A stretch of DNA of 64,000 nucleotides, from contig NZ_BFBP01000006.1 in assembly GCF_003112695.1 (NCBI RefSeq), positions 1-64,000 on the forward strand. Direction: 5' to 3'. Positions 1 through 8,001 of this stretch are shown here, in pieces. The notes under the pieces were generated by a model. The model worked only from the letters and a program-made list of their open reading frames with translations. It did not search any database and was not told the origin of the DNA. Position numbers and translations under genes: made by a program. The DNA comes from Azospira sp. I13. Lineage in GTDB: Bacteria > Pseudomonadota > Gammaproteobacteria > Burkholderiales > Rhodocyclaceae. The first letter of the stretch is position 1. The number at the start of each line of letters is the position of its first letter.

Positions 1-38
1 AACTTGTCTCTTTTTGCCGCGTCGCCGTAGCAACGAAA

Positions 39-74
39 GACGCGCATTCTACACAACTTCTTTACTACTGCCAA
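39..74 (-). promoter_or_regulatory. Outward sigma70-type promoter P2 (probably rRNA operon-like)
   Basis: Read on the minus strand, a -35 hexamer TTGGCA (69-74) lies 17 nt from a -10 TAGAAT (46-51), and a GC-rich discriminator GCGCGTC follows. The DNA upstream (75-120) is rich in A and T runs, like an UP element. The transcript would leave the window at base 1. The strong hexamers, the GC-rich discriminator and the tandem arrangement with P1 are typical of stable-RNA promoters, but the transcribed gene is outside the window, so its identity is inference. Confidence 0.6.
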
Positions 75-183
75 GCTTTATTTTTGAGAAGTTTTAAAAA
101 CTCAAAATGAACTTGGTTTTCCTACAAAATCTACCGCAATCAATTGATTTGACTCGGTTTTTTTCTTGCGGAAATCAACAAGA

Positions 184-218
184 GGAGCGAATTATACAGC
201 CAGGAGAAAGACCGTCAA
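184..218 (-). promoter_or_regulatory. Outward sigma70-type promoter P1, tandem with P2
   Basis: On the minus strand a -35 TTGACG (213-218) and a perfect -10 TATAAT (191-196) are separated by 16 nt, with an expected start near 184. It lies about 145 nt upstream of P2 and points the same way, out of the window. A second TTGACG occurs at 252-257 without a good -10. Tandem strong promoters separated by AT-rich DNA are a common layout for ribosomal RNA operons. No rRNA sequence is in the window to confirm it. Confidence 0.6.
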
Positions 219-370
219 CACATTTTTTCAGTCAATCGCCGAGAGAACCGCCGTCAAAACGTGTTTACCTTAACAAATCCAGATGTTAGCCATTTCTTAC
301 TGGTCAATCCGCATCCCCAAGATGGTGCGTGATAGACTTTTGCAGTTTTGTTTCGCCGGACACACTGATC

Positions 371-1732
371 ATGCAGGCACCACAGAAAGATCAAGAGTAC
401 TACCCCCAAAACAGCCAGCCCACTCGAACATGGATGCACCTTAGCAAACACCACAAGGCTGCACTGGCAACCGGTCTGGTTGGCATGTTCAGCATGGTTG
501 CTGCTTTTGGCCTCCCGACGCCATCAGCGAACGATAGCCAACTTCAGCAACGAACAATCCTCGAAGATCTAACGCTCCATATAGACAAGCCCATCTTCGA
601 CGAGGGCCACAACTTCTTTCGCGAGGAACGCATACAAAAAGGCGACACCGTGAGCAGCCTGCTGCATCGCCTAAATATCCTCGATGCCGCCACACTAAAT
701 TTCATTCGCCAACACCCTACCACCCAGGTCATATTCAAACAGCTAGCTCCTGGCAAGCTCGTCAGCGCAAAGATTTCCAGTAATGGGGAACTTCACTCTC
801 TCCATTTTCCCTTGAACGGCAAAGATACCCATCTGGTGGTGGAAAAGCGCAACACCACCTTCCACATCGAAGAGAGGCGCCTTGAAACCCAGGTGCTTAC
901 CGAAATACATTCAGGGGAAATTCGCACCTCACTATTTGGTGCAACCGACGCAGCCGGCATTCCAGACGGGATAGCGACACAGCTTGCCGAGATATTTTCG
1001 GGCGACATCGACTTCTATCGAGATTTGAGAAAAGGCGACCGCTTTTCTCTCATCTACGAAATGCACTATAGCCAAGGTCAAAGTGTAAGAAGCGGACGCA
1101 TACTGGCCGCAGAATTCATCAACAACGGCCAGCCATTTCGGGCGGTTCTATTCCCTCCCCCTGGCTCTACAAGCAATAGCACTGGCGGGTATTACACTCC
1201 GGAGGGAAAAAACCTGCGCAAGGCTTTTCTACGCTCCCCCCTCGAGTTTTCCCGCATCACATCGGGTTTTTCCAACGCCCGGCTTCACCCAATACTTAAC
1301 CAATGGCGAGCCCATCGGGGCGTTGACTACGGCGCCCCCACAGGCACCCGGGTACGGGCCACCGCCGACGGCATTGTTGACTTCTCCGGCAGACAAGGCG
1401 GCTACGGGAATTTGGTGGTTCTACGACACAATGGCAGATACTCGACAGCCTACGGCCATCTCAACGCCTTTGCGTCAGGGATTCGCCCGGGAGCCCGCAT
1501 AAAGCAAGGGGACACCATAGGCTATGTCGGTGCAACCGGTTGGGCAACCGGTCCCCACTTGCACTATGAATTTCGGATTAACGGGGAGCAGGTTAACCCC
1601 TTGGCGGCTGCACTGCCCCCCGCTCCCTCTCTTGATAACAACCAACTCACCCACTTCCGGCGGCATGCTAGTAGCACTCTCTCGCAACTGGATTTGGTCA
1701 GCTCCGCTACCGCCCAAATTGCCATGGAATAA
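371..1732 (+). CDS. M23 family peptidoglycan DD-endopeptidase (MepM-like)
   Basis: A predicted periplasmic zinc endopeptidase that cleaves peptide cross-links in peptidoglycan during wall growth. From the ATG at 371 it is 453 residues. A hydrophobic segment near residues 31-46 should anchor or export it. A LysM/OapA-like middle region is followed by the M23 domain, with zinc ligands in H315-x3-D319 and the HLH motif at 396-398, preceded by a YGHL motif. A GTG at 329 would add 14 residues; neither start has a convincing ribosome site. It is divergent from the outward promoters at the left edge and ends at a bidirectional terminator shared with erpA. The family is certain; the exact substrate is inferred. 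Confidence 0.9.
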   Translation: MQAPQKDQEYYPQNSQPTRTWMHLSKHHKAALATGLVGMFSMVAAFGLPTPSANDSQLQQRTILEDLTLHIDKPIFDEGHNFFREERIQKGDTVSSLLHRLNILDAATLNFIRQHPTTQVIFKQLAPGKLVSAKISSNGELHSLHFPLNGKDTHLVVEKRNTTFHIEERRLETQVLTEIHSGEIRTSLFGATDAAGIPDGIATQLAEIFSGDIDFYRDLRKGDRFSLIYEMHYSQGQSVRSGRILAAEFINNGQPFRAVLFPPPGSTSNSTGGYYTPEGKNLRKAFLRSPLEFSRITSGFSNARLHPILNQWRAHRGVDYGAPTGTRVRATADGIVDFSGRQGGYGNLVVLRHNGRYSTAYGHLNAFASGIRPGARIKQGDTIGYVGATGWATGPHLHYEFRINGEQVNPLAAALPPAPSLDNNQLTHFRRHASSTLSQLDLVSSATAQIAME

Positions 1733-1771
1733 ACACCACGTTCTCCCCTTCTAACAGCAAGCAGCAAAAAC

Positions 1772-1799
1772 AAAAAGGCGCCCTAGGGCGCCTTTTTTT
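1772..1799. terminator. Bidirectional intrinsic terminator between the M23 gene and erpA
   Basis: A perfect 16-nt palindrome at 1777-1792 (GGCGCCCTAGGGCGCC) is flanked by an A run on the left and a T run on the right. It can therefore terminate both the M23 peptidase transcript and the convergent erpA transcript. Confidence 0.9.
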
Positions 1800-1817
1800 C
1801 CTCACTACACCACACTC

Positions 1818-2165
1818 TTATGCAGAGAAGGAAGATCCACAGCCACAAGTTGACGACGCGTTGGGGTTCTTGATCACGAACTGAGAACCCTCCAAGCCTT
1901 CGGAATAGTCAATTTCGGCACCAACCAGGTACTGAAAGCTCATCGGATCGATCAGCAGGGTCACACCGTCCTTTTCCATAACGGTATCGTCATCGTTGGC
2001 CGCTTCATCGAAGGTAAAACCATACTGAAAACCAGAACAGCCTCCGCCAGTTACGAATACGCGTAACTTGAGCTCAGCGTTACCCTCTTCCTCGATCAGT
2101 TCGCGCACCTTGGCCGCAGCGTTATCAGTAAAAACTAGGGGCAGGGCATCAACAGCAGCGTTCAT
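1818..2165 (-). CDS. erpA: Iron-sulfur cluster insertion protein ErpA
   Basis: An A-type carrier that delivers Fe-S clusters to apo-proteins. In E. coli the targets include isoprenoid-synthesis enzymes and respiratory complexes. The 115-residue length matches the family. The three cluster-ligand cysteines are present: C43 in GGCSG and C107/C109 in the C-terminal CGCG. An AGGAG site precedes the ATG. It is the last gene of a minus-strand group after the bactofilin gene (50 nt gap) and ends at the 1772-1799 terminator. The D/E-rich centre and the N-terminal extension fit ErpA better than IscA. Confidence 0.95.
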   Translation of the reverse strand: MNAAVDALPLVFTDNAAAKVRELIEEEGNAELKLRVFVTGGGCSGFQYGFTFDEAANDDDTVMEKDGVTLLIDPMSFQYLVGAEIDYSEGLEGSQFVIKNPNASSTCGCGSSFSA

Positions 2166-2216
2166 ATGAAACTCCTCAATACTATAGACAAACAGGACCA
2201 GCCCAACAGCGCTCGA

Positions 2217-2627
2217 TCAATTGCTGGAAGCGGCCAATTTTAATTCGACGGTTTTGGCATTCGACTGATGAATCAACCGCCCCTGAACTACGGCCCCTTG
2301 TTGCATCTCTAGGCTGTTGTACTCAACATCCCCTGTGACCTTTGCATTTGGCTGAAGTTCCAAAGACTCAGAAGCATGAACCGGACCAATCACGGTTCCA
2401 TTGATCACCAAATGCGCCACATTGATCACCCCTTCGATTCTGGCGTGCTCGCTCACCACCAATGTAGAAGGCTGATCCTTCACCGCCTCGACATTACCCT
2501 TGATTTCTCCATCAATCCGCAATCCGCCACTGAACCTGACGTTGCCTTCAAGACAAGTACCGACGCCGATCAGGCTATCGATACGATTCTGGGGCTTGCT
2601 GCTGCCATTTTTTTTGCCACCGAACAT
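2217..2627 (-). CDS. Bactofilin (polymer-forming cytoskeletal protein)
   Basis: A 136-residue bactofilin, a protein that self-assembles into nucleotide-independent filaments of right-handed beta-helix, often organising wall enzymes or pili at defined cell sites. The short charged N-terminus (MFGGKK) is followed by the regular short hydrophobic repeats of the bactofilin core (about residues 17-115), with typical phrases such as GLRIDGEIKGNV and INGTVIGPV. It lies 17 nt downstream of the coiled-coil membrane protein gene and close to an M23 peptidase gene. Bactofilins and M23 enzymes are frequently neighbours, so a joint role in shape is plausible but inferred. Confidence 0.92.
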   Translation of the reverse strand: MFGGKKNGSSKPQNRIDSLIGVGTCLEGNVRFSGGLRIDGEIKGNVEAVKDQPSTLVVSEHARIEGVINVAHLVINGTVIGPVHASESLELQPNAKVTGDVEYNSLEMQQGAVVQGRLIHQSNAKTVELKLAASSN

Positions 2628-2644
2628 GGCGCCTCCGCAAGAAA

Positions 2645-3406
2645 TCAGAGGTTAAGGGTTTGCCGGGCTCGAACAGTACCATCTTGAACCAATCGTGCCT
2701 CAACGCTTTTGATCACACCGCCACCGGGGATAGATAAGACTCCCTCAGTACGCAAGAACCGCTTGATTTCTAAACGGAATTTTCCGGCGGAGCCCTCTCC
2801 CTCGGAGGGGATCGTCATCATAGCATCTTTACCCCCCTGCTGCACTTTCAGGGAAAACTGAAGCATCCCTCTAAACTCTTTAGCCTGTCGTCCCGGCTCC
2901 ACCACCACAAGTAAGCGATATCGATACTTCCCTGGCTCAAAATCCGGCTCTACCCGCAGGCGGCTGATCCTCAATCCCTCGTCCGATGCGTCTGTACCCG
3001 GCACAATGCTTTCGAAGAAAGCCAAATCTTCCTTCAGACTGGCGTTCTCCTGCTCCAATTGGGCCACTTGGCGCACCAATCGCTCCTTTGCAGAGCGCTC
3101 AATCAAGACACTACTCTCACCGGCGGTCGAGGCTTGCCGCAACCCTCCCAGTTCGGATTCCAACTCTCCCAAACGGGAGCGCAAACTGGAAATTTCCCGG
3201 TCGGATTCCTGACTATGAAAACCTGCCAAACGGCGCCCGACATCGTAAATCCAGGCTGCGATCAGCAAGGAAAGTAAAAGCAAGGTCAACACAGCCAAAG
3301 CACGTAAATACCAAGGGACCTGAGTCCGCACGGCAACTTTTGGCGCACTGATCCCAAAACGCTGCCGCAAACGCTTGCGTATTAGCGACGTCCCTGTAAC
3401 AGCCAT
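2645..3406 (-). CDS. Membrane-anchored coiled-coil protein, DUF6776-like
   Basis: Function unknown. The 253-residue protein has a basic N-terminus, one strong transmembrane segment (about residues 33-52), a heptad-like coiled coil rich in E, L and R (about 70-140), and a beta-rich C-terminal domain (about 145-253), probably periplasmic. This layout matches the betaproteobacterial DUF6776 family found next to bactofilin and erpA genes. It is the first gene of the minus-strand group with the bactofilin (17 nt gap), and the rpsI terminator lies upstream. Its position suggests it could anchor or position the bactofilin at the membrane, which is an inference. Confidence 0.75.
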   Translation of the reverse strand: MAVTGTSLIRKRLRQRFGISAPKVAVRTQVPWYLRALAVLTLLLLSLLIAAWIYDVGRRLAGFHSQESDREISSLRSRLGELESELGGLRQASTAGESSVLIERSAKERLVRQVAQLEQENASLKEDLAFFESIVPGTDASDEGLRISRLRVEPDFEPGKYRYRLLVVVEPGRQAKEFRGMLQFSLKVQQGGKDAMMTIPSEGEGSAGKFRLEIKRFLRTEGVLSIPGGGVIKSVEARLVQDGTVRARQTLNL

Positions 3407-3497
3407 AAGAGCACATCCCCTAAATCGGACAAATCACCTTCCCCAACAACCCAAGAGAATAGCCCACCTGATCTACTAATGCAGCGCGAACCGAGAC

Positions 3498-3531
3498 GAA
3501 AAAACAAAAGCCGCCCACTGGGCGGCTTTTG
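3498..3531 (-). terminator. Intrinsic terminator of rplM-rpsI
   Basis: On the minus strand a GC-rich hairpin (stem arms AGCCGCCC and GGGCGGCT, within 3505-3531) is followed by a T-rich tract at 3498-3504. It lies about 20 nt past the rpsI stop codon. Confidence 0.9.
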
Positions 3532-3551
3532 TTGGGTACAAGCAGCAATAA

Positions 3552-3944
3552 TTAGCGCTTGGAGAATTGCTTGCGACGACGCGCCTTGTGGAAACCGACC
3601 TTCTTCCGTTCAACTTCACGAGCATCACGGGTAACGAAGCCGGCCTTGGAGAGCGCGGACTTCAGGGAAGCATCGTAGCTGATCAGCGCACGGGTAATGC
3701 CGTGACGAACTGCACCTGCTTGGCCAGATTCACCACCACCGGTCACGTTGACCTTGATGTCAAAACCAGCAACCTGCTCAACCAATTCCAGCGGTTGGCG
3801 CACGATCATGCGACCAGTTTCGCGAGAGAAGAACTGATCAACGGGCTTGCCATTGACGACGATATTGCCAGAGCCGCGCTTCATGAAGACACGGGCTACG
3901 GCGCTCTTGCGACGGCCAGTGCCGTAAAAGTAATTTTCAGCCAT
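3552..3944 (-). CDS. rpsI: 30S ribosomal protein S9
   Basis: Ribosomal protein S9 (130 residues) of the small subunit head. Its C-terminal tail reaches the P-site tRNA. The start [13 protein letters not shown] and the basic C-terminal RRRKQFSKR are diagnostic. The frame is open further upstream, but the ATG at 3944 gives the universal S9 N-terminus and lies 8 nt after the rplM stop. It is co-transcribed with rplM and followed by a strong terminator. Confidence 0.98.
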   Translation of the reverse strand: MAENYFYGTGRRKSAVARVFMKRGSGNIVVNGKPVDQFFSRETGRMIVRQPLELVEQVAGFDIKVNVTGGGESGQAGAVRHGITRALISYDASLKSALSKAGFVTRDAREVERKKVGFHKARRRKQFSKR

Positions 3945-3952
3945 AACTCGCC

Positions 3953-4381
3953 TCAGATATCCAGGTTTTTGGGCTGCTGAGCGGAATGCGGATGCTCGGC
4001 GCCGGCATAGCACTTCATCTTCTTCAGCATTGCATAGCCGAGAGGCCCCTTGGGCAGCATGCCCTTGACAGCCTTCTCGAGCACGCGAGCGGGGAAACGC
4101 TGCTGAAGCTTGGTGAAGTTGGTTTCGTAAATGCCACCGGGATAACCGCTGTGCCGATAGTACTTCTTGTCTTCAGCTTTGTTGCCGGTAACACGCAGCT
4201 TCTCAACGTTGGTCACGACGATGTAATCGCCCGTATCAACGTGAGGGGTGTAGATAGCTTTGTGCTTACCACGAAGCCGGCGAGCGATTTCAGTGGCGAG
4301 GCGGCCGAGCACCTTGTCTGTGGCGTCCACCACATACCACTCGCGCTTCACCTCATGGGGTTTAGCGGAAAAAGTTTTCAT
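3953..4381 (-). CDS. rplM: 50S ribosomal protein L13
   Basis: Ribosomal protein L13 (142 residues), an early-assembly protein of the large subunit. The start at 4381 gives the standard N-terminus [20 protein letters not shown]. The conserved GRLAT and the C-terminal [13 protein letters not shown] region are present. It is the first gene of the rplM-rpsI operon, with a well-formed promoter 40-65 nt upstream and a short untranslated leader of about 30 nt. Confidence 0.98.
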   Translation of the reverse strand: MKTFSAKPHEVKREWYVVDATDKVLGRLATEIARRLRGKHKAIYTPHVDTGDYIVVTNVEKLRVTGNKAEDKKYYRHSGYPGGIYETNFTKLQQRFPARVLEKAVKGMLPKGPLGYAMLKKMKCYAGAEHPHSAQQPKNLDI

Positions 4382-4417
4382 CTGGGCCGTCCTTAGCCTA
4401 ATCACAGAAAGCCGCGG

Positions 4418-4447
4418 ATTTTATTGGAGAGATGGCGCCCGTGTCAA
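4418..4447 (-). promoter_or_regulatory. Promoter of rplM-rpsI
   Basis: On the minus strand a consensus -35 TTGACA (4442-4447) is followed after 18 nt by TAAAAT (4418-4423). The predicted start near 4411 leaves about 30 nt before the rplM ATG. The hexamers are close to consensus, as expected for a ribosomal protein operon. Confidence 0.7.
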
Positions 4448-4563
4448 TGCCCTTGCAACATTAACCGCACAAGAGAAACGCTCCCTGTGTCGCCAGCAAC
4501 GAATGAACGCTTCTGCACCGCGAATTGGCGACGCCAGCGAACACTCCTGCAAAGAAGATCCGC

Positions 4564-4594
4564 AAAAAAAAGCGCGACTCATAAGAGTCGCGCT
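4564..4594 (-). terminator. Intrinsic terminator of the candidate small RNA
   Basis: On the minus strand a perfect 10-bp stem (arms AGCGCGACTC and GAGTCGCGCT, loop TTAT; 4571-4594) runs directly into eight T residues (4571 to 4564). No coding gene ends here on that strand, which is the main hint that an RNA gene lies upstream. Confidence 0.85.
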
Positions 4595-4684
4595 AAATCC
4601 ACACCAAAGGAGGAGGGTGGAGGAGACAAACTGCAAGCGAAGCTGAAGGAGAACATGACATCCAAAGCAGCTAGCACTTAAGTT
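4564..4684 (-). ncRNA. Candidate trans-acting small RNA with repeated CCUCC (anti-Shine-Dalgarno) motifs
   Basis: No protein fits this stretch, yet it has a complete small transcription unit on the minus strand. A promoter lies at 4691-4719, about 120 nt are transcribed, and a strong intrinsic terminator ends it. The transcript carries three CCUCC motifs (complement of GGAGG at 4609-4613, 4612-4616 and 4619-4623) and a CUCCUU (opposite 4646-4651) in a pyrimidine-rich, weakly paired middle section. CCUCC motifs exposed in loops are the usual ribosome-site-pairing element of several bacterial regulatory RNAs. Boundaries come from promoter and terminator inspection only. Confidence 0.6.
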
Positions 4685-4690
4685 GGCTCA

Positions 4691-4719
4691 ATTATCAACC
4701 TCGGCCGTAAGAAATGCAA
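4691..4719 (-). promoter_or_regulatory. Likely promoter of the candidate small RNA
   Basis: On the minus strand GATAAT (4691-4696) matches the -10 consensus at five of six bases. It sits 17 nt from TTGCAT (4714-4719), a weak -35. Initiation near 4684 would give an RNA of about 121 nt ending at the 4564 terminator. Confidence 0.5.
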
Positions 4720-4993
4720 GCCGTTTTTGTGCATTGCACCAGCAATTTTTGTATGCGGGCATAAATTATTATAATTCATCTTAACACCATGATTTACATA
4801 TAAATTATGCGCTTTTTTGAAATAGATATTACATATCGTAATTTTCACCCGCCCACCTCAATTGCTTGATTAGCGCCAAACTTGTGCGCTGCAGCAATTT
4901 GCATTACTTCGCCCCCACACGTCCATTCGCCCATTCAAGCGACCCATGCCATTAAAATCACATCCTTTCCACGACAACACAGGATTCGCAGCA

Positions 4994-5416
4994 ATGGAAT
5001 GCAAGGTCAAATGGGTTGATGGTATGGCGTTTCTGGCCGAAACCGGCAGTAACCATGCACTGATGATGGACGGAGCCCCTGAAGCTGGGGGCCGGAATAT
5101 TGCCCCCCGCCCCATGGAACTGCTGTTAGCGGGCACCGGTGGCTGCACGGCCTTTGACGTGGTGTTGATTCTGAAGAAGGGGCGCCATGCGGTGACCGGG
5201 TGCGAGGTTGAGCTCAAGGCGGAGCGCGCGGAAACTGACCCCAAGGTTTTCACCCGGATTCATTTCATTTTTCGAGTCAGCGGACGCCAATTGAAGCCCG
5301 AAGCAGTCGAGCGCGCTATTCAGCTATCAAAGGAGAAGTACTGCTCCGCCTCCATCATGATGGGCAAGACGGCTGAAATCACGCATGAGTTGGTGCTTAC
5401 GGAAGCGGAGGTCTGA
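4994..5416 (+). CDS. OsmC/YhfA family protein
   Basis: A 140-residue OsmC-fold protein. Family members are thiol peroxidases or relatives acting on organic hydroperoxides. The two family cysteines are present, one in the LAGTGGCTA motif and one in EKYCSAS, in the usual spacing. The sequence resembles the YhfA-like branch rather than classical OsmC/Ohr, so the substrate is open. The ATG at 4994 gives the conserved start MECKVKW with an AGGAT site upstream; an ATG at 4946 would add 16 unconserved residues. It is monocistronic, convergent with coq7 (20 nt apart), and follows an AT-rich region with TATAAT at 4770-4775. Confidence 0.88.
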   Translation: MECKVKWVDGMAFLAETGSNHALMMDGAPEAGGRNIAPRPMELLLAGTGGCTAFDVVLILKKGRHAVTGCEVELKAERAETDPKVFTRIHFIFRVSGRQLKPEAVERAIQLSKEKYCSASIMMGKTAEITHELVLTEAEV

Positions 5417-5436
5417 TTGACGATCGCCATCGCCAG

Positions 5437-6057
5437 TCAAAGACGATAGGCGATGGCCGTCATGATCCGGGAGGCAGCTTTCATCCCGGCTTTGACCAGC
5501 GAGGGCAACTCGCGCGCCCCCAGATGTATTGCTGTTTCGGCGTGATTAACCTCGTCCTGCTTCATCTGGAGCAGGATTTCCCTGGACTTATCATCCTGCG
5601 CAGGTAAGCGGGAGAGATGACCCGCCAGATGCGCCTCAACCTGTCGCTCGGTTTCCGCCAGGAAACCAAGATTCCAACCATCCCCCGCCTTTCCGGCCAG
5701 CGCCCCCAACGCCAGGGAGCCACCATACCAGAGGGGATTCAGGAGACTCTTCCGCCCCCCCAGCTCGGCGATACGACGCTCCGTCCAAGCAAGATGTTCG
5801 GTTTCTTCCCAGGCGGCATGCTCAAGTGCCGCGCGAATCCCCGAGGTGCGGCAGGTGATGGATTGGCCTTGGTACAGGGCCTGCGCACATATTTCGCCGC
5901 AGTGATTGATTCGCATCAAACCAGCGACATGCTGCCGCTCGGGCAGTGTCATGGGGCTTTCTGGCAGATCACATCCCGGTACCGGACGACGCGTCGGAGC
6001 CGGAGCGAACACGGCCCGCAACGCCTTGTCGAATTCAATAATCAACGAATCAAGCAA
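5437..6057 (-). CDS. coq7: Demethoxyubiquinone hydroxylase Coq7
   Basis: The di-iron monooxygenase that hydroxylates 2-octaprenyl-3-methyl-6-methoxy-benzoquinol in ubiquinone synthesis. Coq7 replaces UbiF in many betaproteobacteria. The 206 residues contain the four iron-binding stretches: RINHCGE, EETEHLAW, ETERQVEAHL and DEVNHAE. The start is a TTG at 6057 with GGGAGAGG about 7 nt upstream; no ATG gives a full-length N-terminus. It is the last gene of the likely rppH-CBS-CNP1-coq7 unit (49 nt after the CNP1-like gene). Other ubiquinone genes, ubiA and ubiD, occur 9 kb to the right. Confidence 0.95.
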   Translation of the reverse strand: MLDSLIIEFDKALRAVFAPAPTRRPVPGCDLPESPMTLPERQHVAGLMRINHCGEICAQALYQGQSITCRTSGIRAALEHAAWEETEHLAWTERRIAELGGRKSLLNPLWYGGSLALGALAGKAGDGWNLGFLAETERQVEAHLAGHLSRLPAQDDKSREILLQMKQDEVNHAETAIHLGARELPSLVKAGMKAASRIMTAIAYRL

Positions 6058-6106
6058 CTACAACCTCTCCCACACACATCCAACGCCACAGGTCGGACTG
6101 AACCAA

Positions 6107-6655
6107 TCAGCGAATGGCATCCGGATGACCGCCAGCCTTGAGCGCGGCAACCCCCTCCTCGGCTTTCCAGATAGAAACACCGCCAGGGCAAAAGTAGTCT
6201 CGGGAAAGGGCGGCATGATGGCGATTGACGGTCTTGTTCTCGATCAACTGCCACTGATTGGAGCGGGCCTTCGACCATGTTCCATCCGGGCGACCAAAAG
6301 CATACAAGCGCCGCTCCTGGGTCTCACACCGCAACCCCTCGAAACTGACATTGCGGGCGCCACCGGGGGTTTCCACCACCAAGACATAACGCACCACCCC
6401 ATCCTTGCCGAGGGAGAGCGTACTGGTATCAATACGGAAGGTACTGGTTGCCGTGGCACTGACATAGAAGGGGACCAGATTGGCCTCCTGGGGAGGCGGA
6501 GGCAACTGGGCCTCCATCTCCTGCCAGGACTTCCGATCATAGTCATCTTCGAAAGAAAAACTCTCCTTCGGAGAATCAGTAATCGGCTTCATCTGGGCGA
6601 ACACGGGACCCGCCAGCAATACGGACAGCACGCAGGCACGCAACGGTGAAATCAA
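6107..6655 (-). CDS. CNP1-like family secreted protein
   Basis: A 182-residue protein of the CNP1-like family, named after a neisserial antigen; its biochemical function is not known. Residues 1-21 form a clean signal peptide ending in FAQ, so the mature protein is periplasmic or outer-membrane associated. The core has the family features around PFYVSATATSTFRID and FEGLRCETQERRLYAFG, with two cysteines that could pair. The start is a TTG that overlaps the TGA stop of the CBS gene as TTGA, suggesting translational coupling. Confidence 0.85.
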   Translation of the reverse strand: MISPLRACVLSVLLAGPVFAQMKPITDSPKESFSFEDDYDRKSWQEMEAQLPPPPQEANLVPFYVSATATSTFRIDTSTLSLGKDGVVRYVLVVETPGGARNVSFEGLRCETQERRLYAFGRPDGTWSKARSNQWQLIENKTVNRHHAALSRDYFCPGGVSIWKAEEGVAALKAGGHPDAIR

Positions 6656-7263
6656 GCTTCAGCTCCGGAAATGGCGGCCTCGATTTCAGCAAAGGTACGA
6701 GCCACCTCAGTGGTATGTAACGGCACCCCCAACTGGCGAGCTACCTGTGACGCGGAAAACACACCACGTACCATTTGGCGCCCGGAGAGGGGATCCACAT
6801 CGACGACCAGCGCATGCTGTCGCCCAGAATGTCGCAGGGTTTCAACCACATGCCCCACATCGGCGCGCAGAACATCACCGATATGCAGCACCTCGATCAC
6901 ATCGTGAGGCGTCATGATGTCGCAGACTCGAATATCTTCATGGCGAACACCCCGGCTGCGCACGACCTGCATGGGCCGCTCCCCCAGGATATCGCGAGCG
7001 GTCACCAGCCCCACAATCCCGCCGAGATGATCCGCCACCAGCAGGGAGCGAACCCCCCGGGCAATCATGGCCTGGTTGGCGACGTCAATATGGGTATCAG
7101 CCTCAATGGTGGCGGCCGCCACCAGCTTTAGGTCCGTCATAACCTCGACCGCTGGCGAATCCACCCTCACCGGCTGGGGCGAGAAATAGGTCGGCTGGTG
7201 GTAGCTCGCACCACCAGCCAGACGGGTTAGAGGGAGGGGCTTGTACTCAGCTTTCGCGACCAT
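6652..7263 (-). CDS. CBS-domain pair protein
   Basis: A 203-residue cytoplasmic protein with two CBS domains (about residues 40-105 and 115-190). CBS pairs bind adenine nucleotides and sense energy state; no catalytic domain is attached here. The N-terminal 40 residues are a divergent tail. A strong AAGGAG site precedes the ATG. It lies 45 nt downstream of rppH and overlaps the secreted CNP1-like gene by 4 nt. Whether it regulates another protein in trans is unknown. Confidence 0.88.
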   Translation of the reverse strand: MVAKAEYKPLPLTRLAGGASYHQPTYFSPQPVRVDSPAVEVMTDLKLVAAATIEADTHIDVANQAMIARGVRSLLVADHLGGIVGLVTARDILGERPMQVVRSRGVRHEDIRVCDIMTPHDVIEVLHIGDVLRADVGHVVETLRHSGRQHALVVDVDPLSGRQMVRGVFSASQVARQLGVPLHTTEVARTFAEIEAAISGAEA

Positions 7264-7308
7264 GGTTATCTCCTTAGGACAGGATGACGGACTGCTGGCG
7301 AAACCTCG

Positions 7309-7842
7309 TTAAACCTTGTCTCCGATGTCGGTGGTGCGGCGCACACCCTTGCTGGGCAAGCGTCCACGATCAGCATCAATGTAACGGACCAATTCGTTCA
7401 AGGCCTGTTGATAGACCCCACGCTTGAACTCGATGACCGAATCCAGAGGGACCCAGTAATCGTTCCAGCGCCAAGCATCGAACTCCGGGTGGCTGGTCGC
7501 CCGAAGACACACATCGTTGTCGCGGCCTACCAGGCGTAGCAGAAACCAAATCTGCTTCTGCCCCCGGTAGCTGCCGCGCCATTCGCGCTTGATCCATTGC
7601 GTCGGCACGTCATAACGCAGCCAATCCTTGGTTCGCCCCAGGATGCGCACGTGTTCGGGCTGCAGCCCGACTTCCTCATGCAATTCCCGGTACATGGCCT
7701 GCTCCGGCGTTTCGCCGCGCTTGATGCCGCCCTGTGGGAACTGCCAAGAATGCTCACGAATACGCTTGCCCCAGAAGACCTCGTTTTTTGCGTTACAAAG
7801 AATGATGCCGACGTTCGGGCGATAGCCTTCACGGTCGAGCAT
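7309..7842 (-). CDS. rppH: RNA pyrophosphohydrolase RppH (Nudix)
   Basis: Removes pyrophosphate from the 5' end of triphosphorylated mRNA, opening it to RNase E decay. The 177-residue protein starts with the RppH signature [17 protein letters not shown]. It carries the Nudix box beginning GGIKRGET at about residue 38 and ending REL-HEEVGL, with all the acidic metal ligands. The length fits proteobacterial RppH. It is the first gene of the leftward unit and is divergent from proS across about 160 nt. Confidence 0.96.
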   Translation of the reverse strand: MLDREGYRPNVGIILCNAKNEVFWGKRIREHSWQFPQGGIKRGETPEQAMYRELHEEVGLQPEHVRILGRTKDWLRYDVPTQWIKREWRGSYRGQKQIWFLLRLVGRDNDVCLRATSHPEFDAWRWNDYWVPLDSVIEFKRGVYQQALNELVRYIDADRGRLPSKGVRRTTDIGDKV

Positions 7843-8001
7843 GGAAAACCTGCATTAAATATTGGGTTGAGAGCATTCTTTCACAATTCGACAAGCTTGG
7901 AAAGGAAGGCCACAGGCCGGAAACACGCCAATACCCGGCATCCCACGATGCTCCGCTGTCTTGTAGAATTGGATTTTTAGCCCGTCCAAAGATTCAATCC
8001 C

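Noticed and set aside
329-370. GTG start at 329 for the M23 peptidase
   Set aside because: It would add 14 residues with no conservation that I can recognise and no ribosome site. The ATG at 371 was preferred, but the choice is not secure.
4655-4681. Eight-codon mini-frame (MTSKAAST) on the plus strand behind AAGGAG
   Set aside because: The AAGGAG is the complement of the anti-Shine-Dalgarno motifs of the candidate small RNA on the other strand. The terminator and promoter support the minus strand, and such a peptide has no further support.
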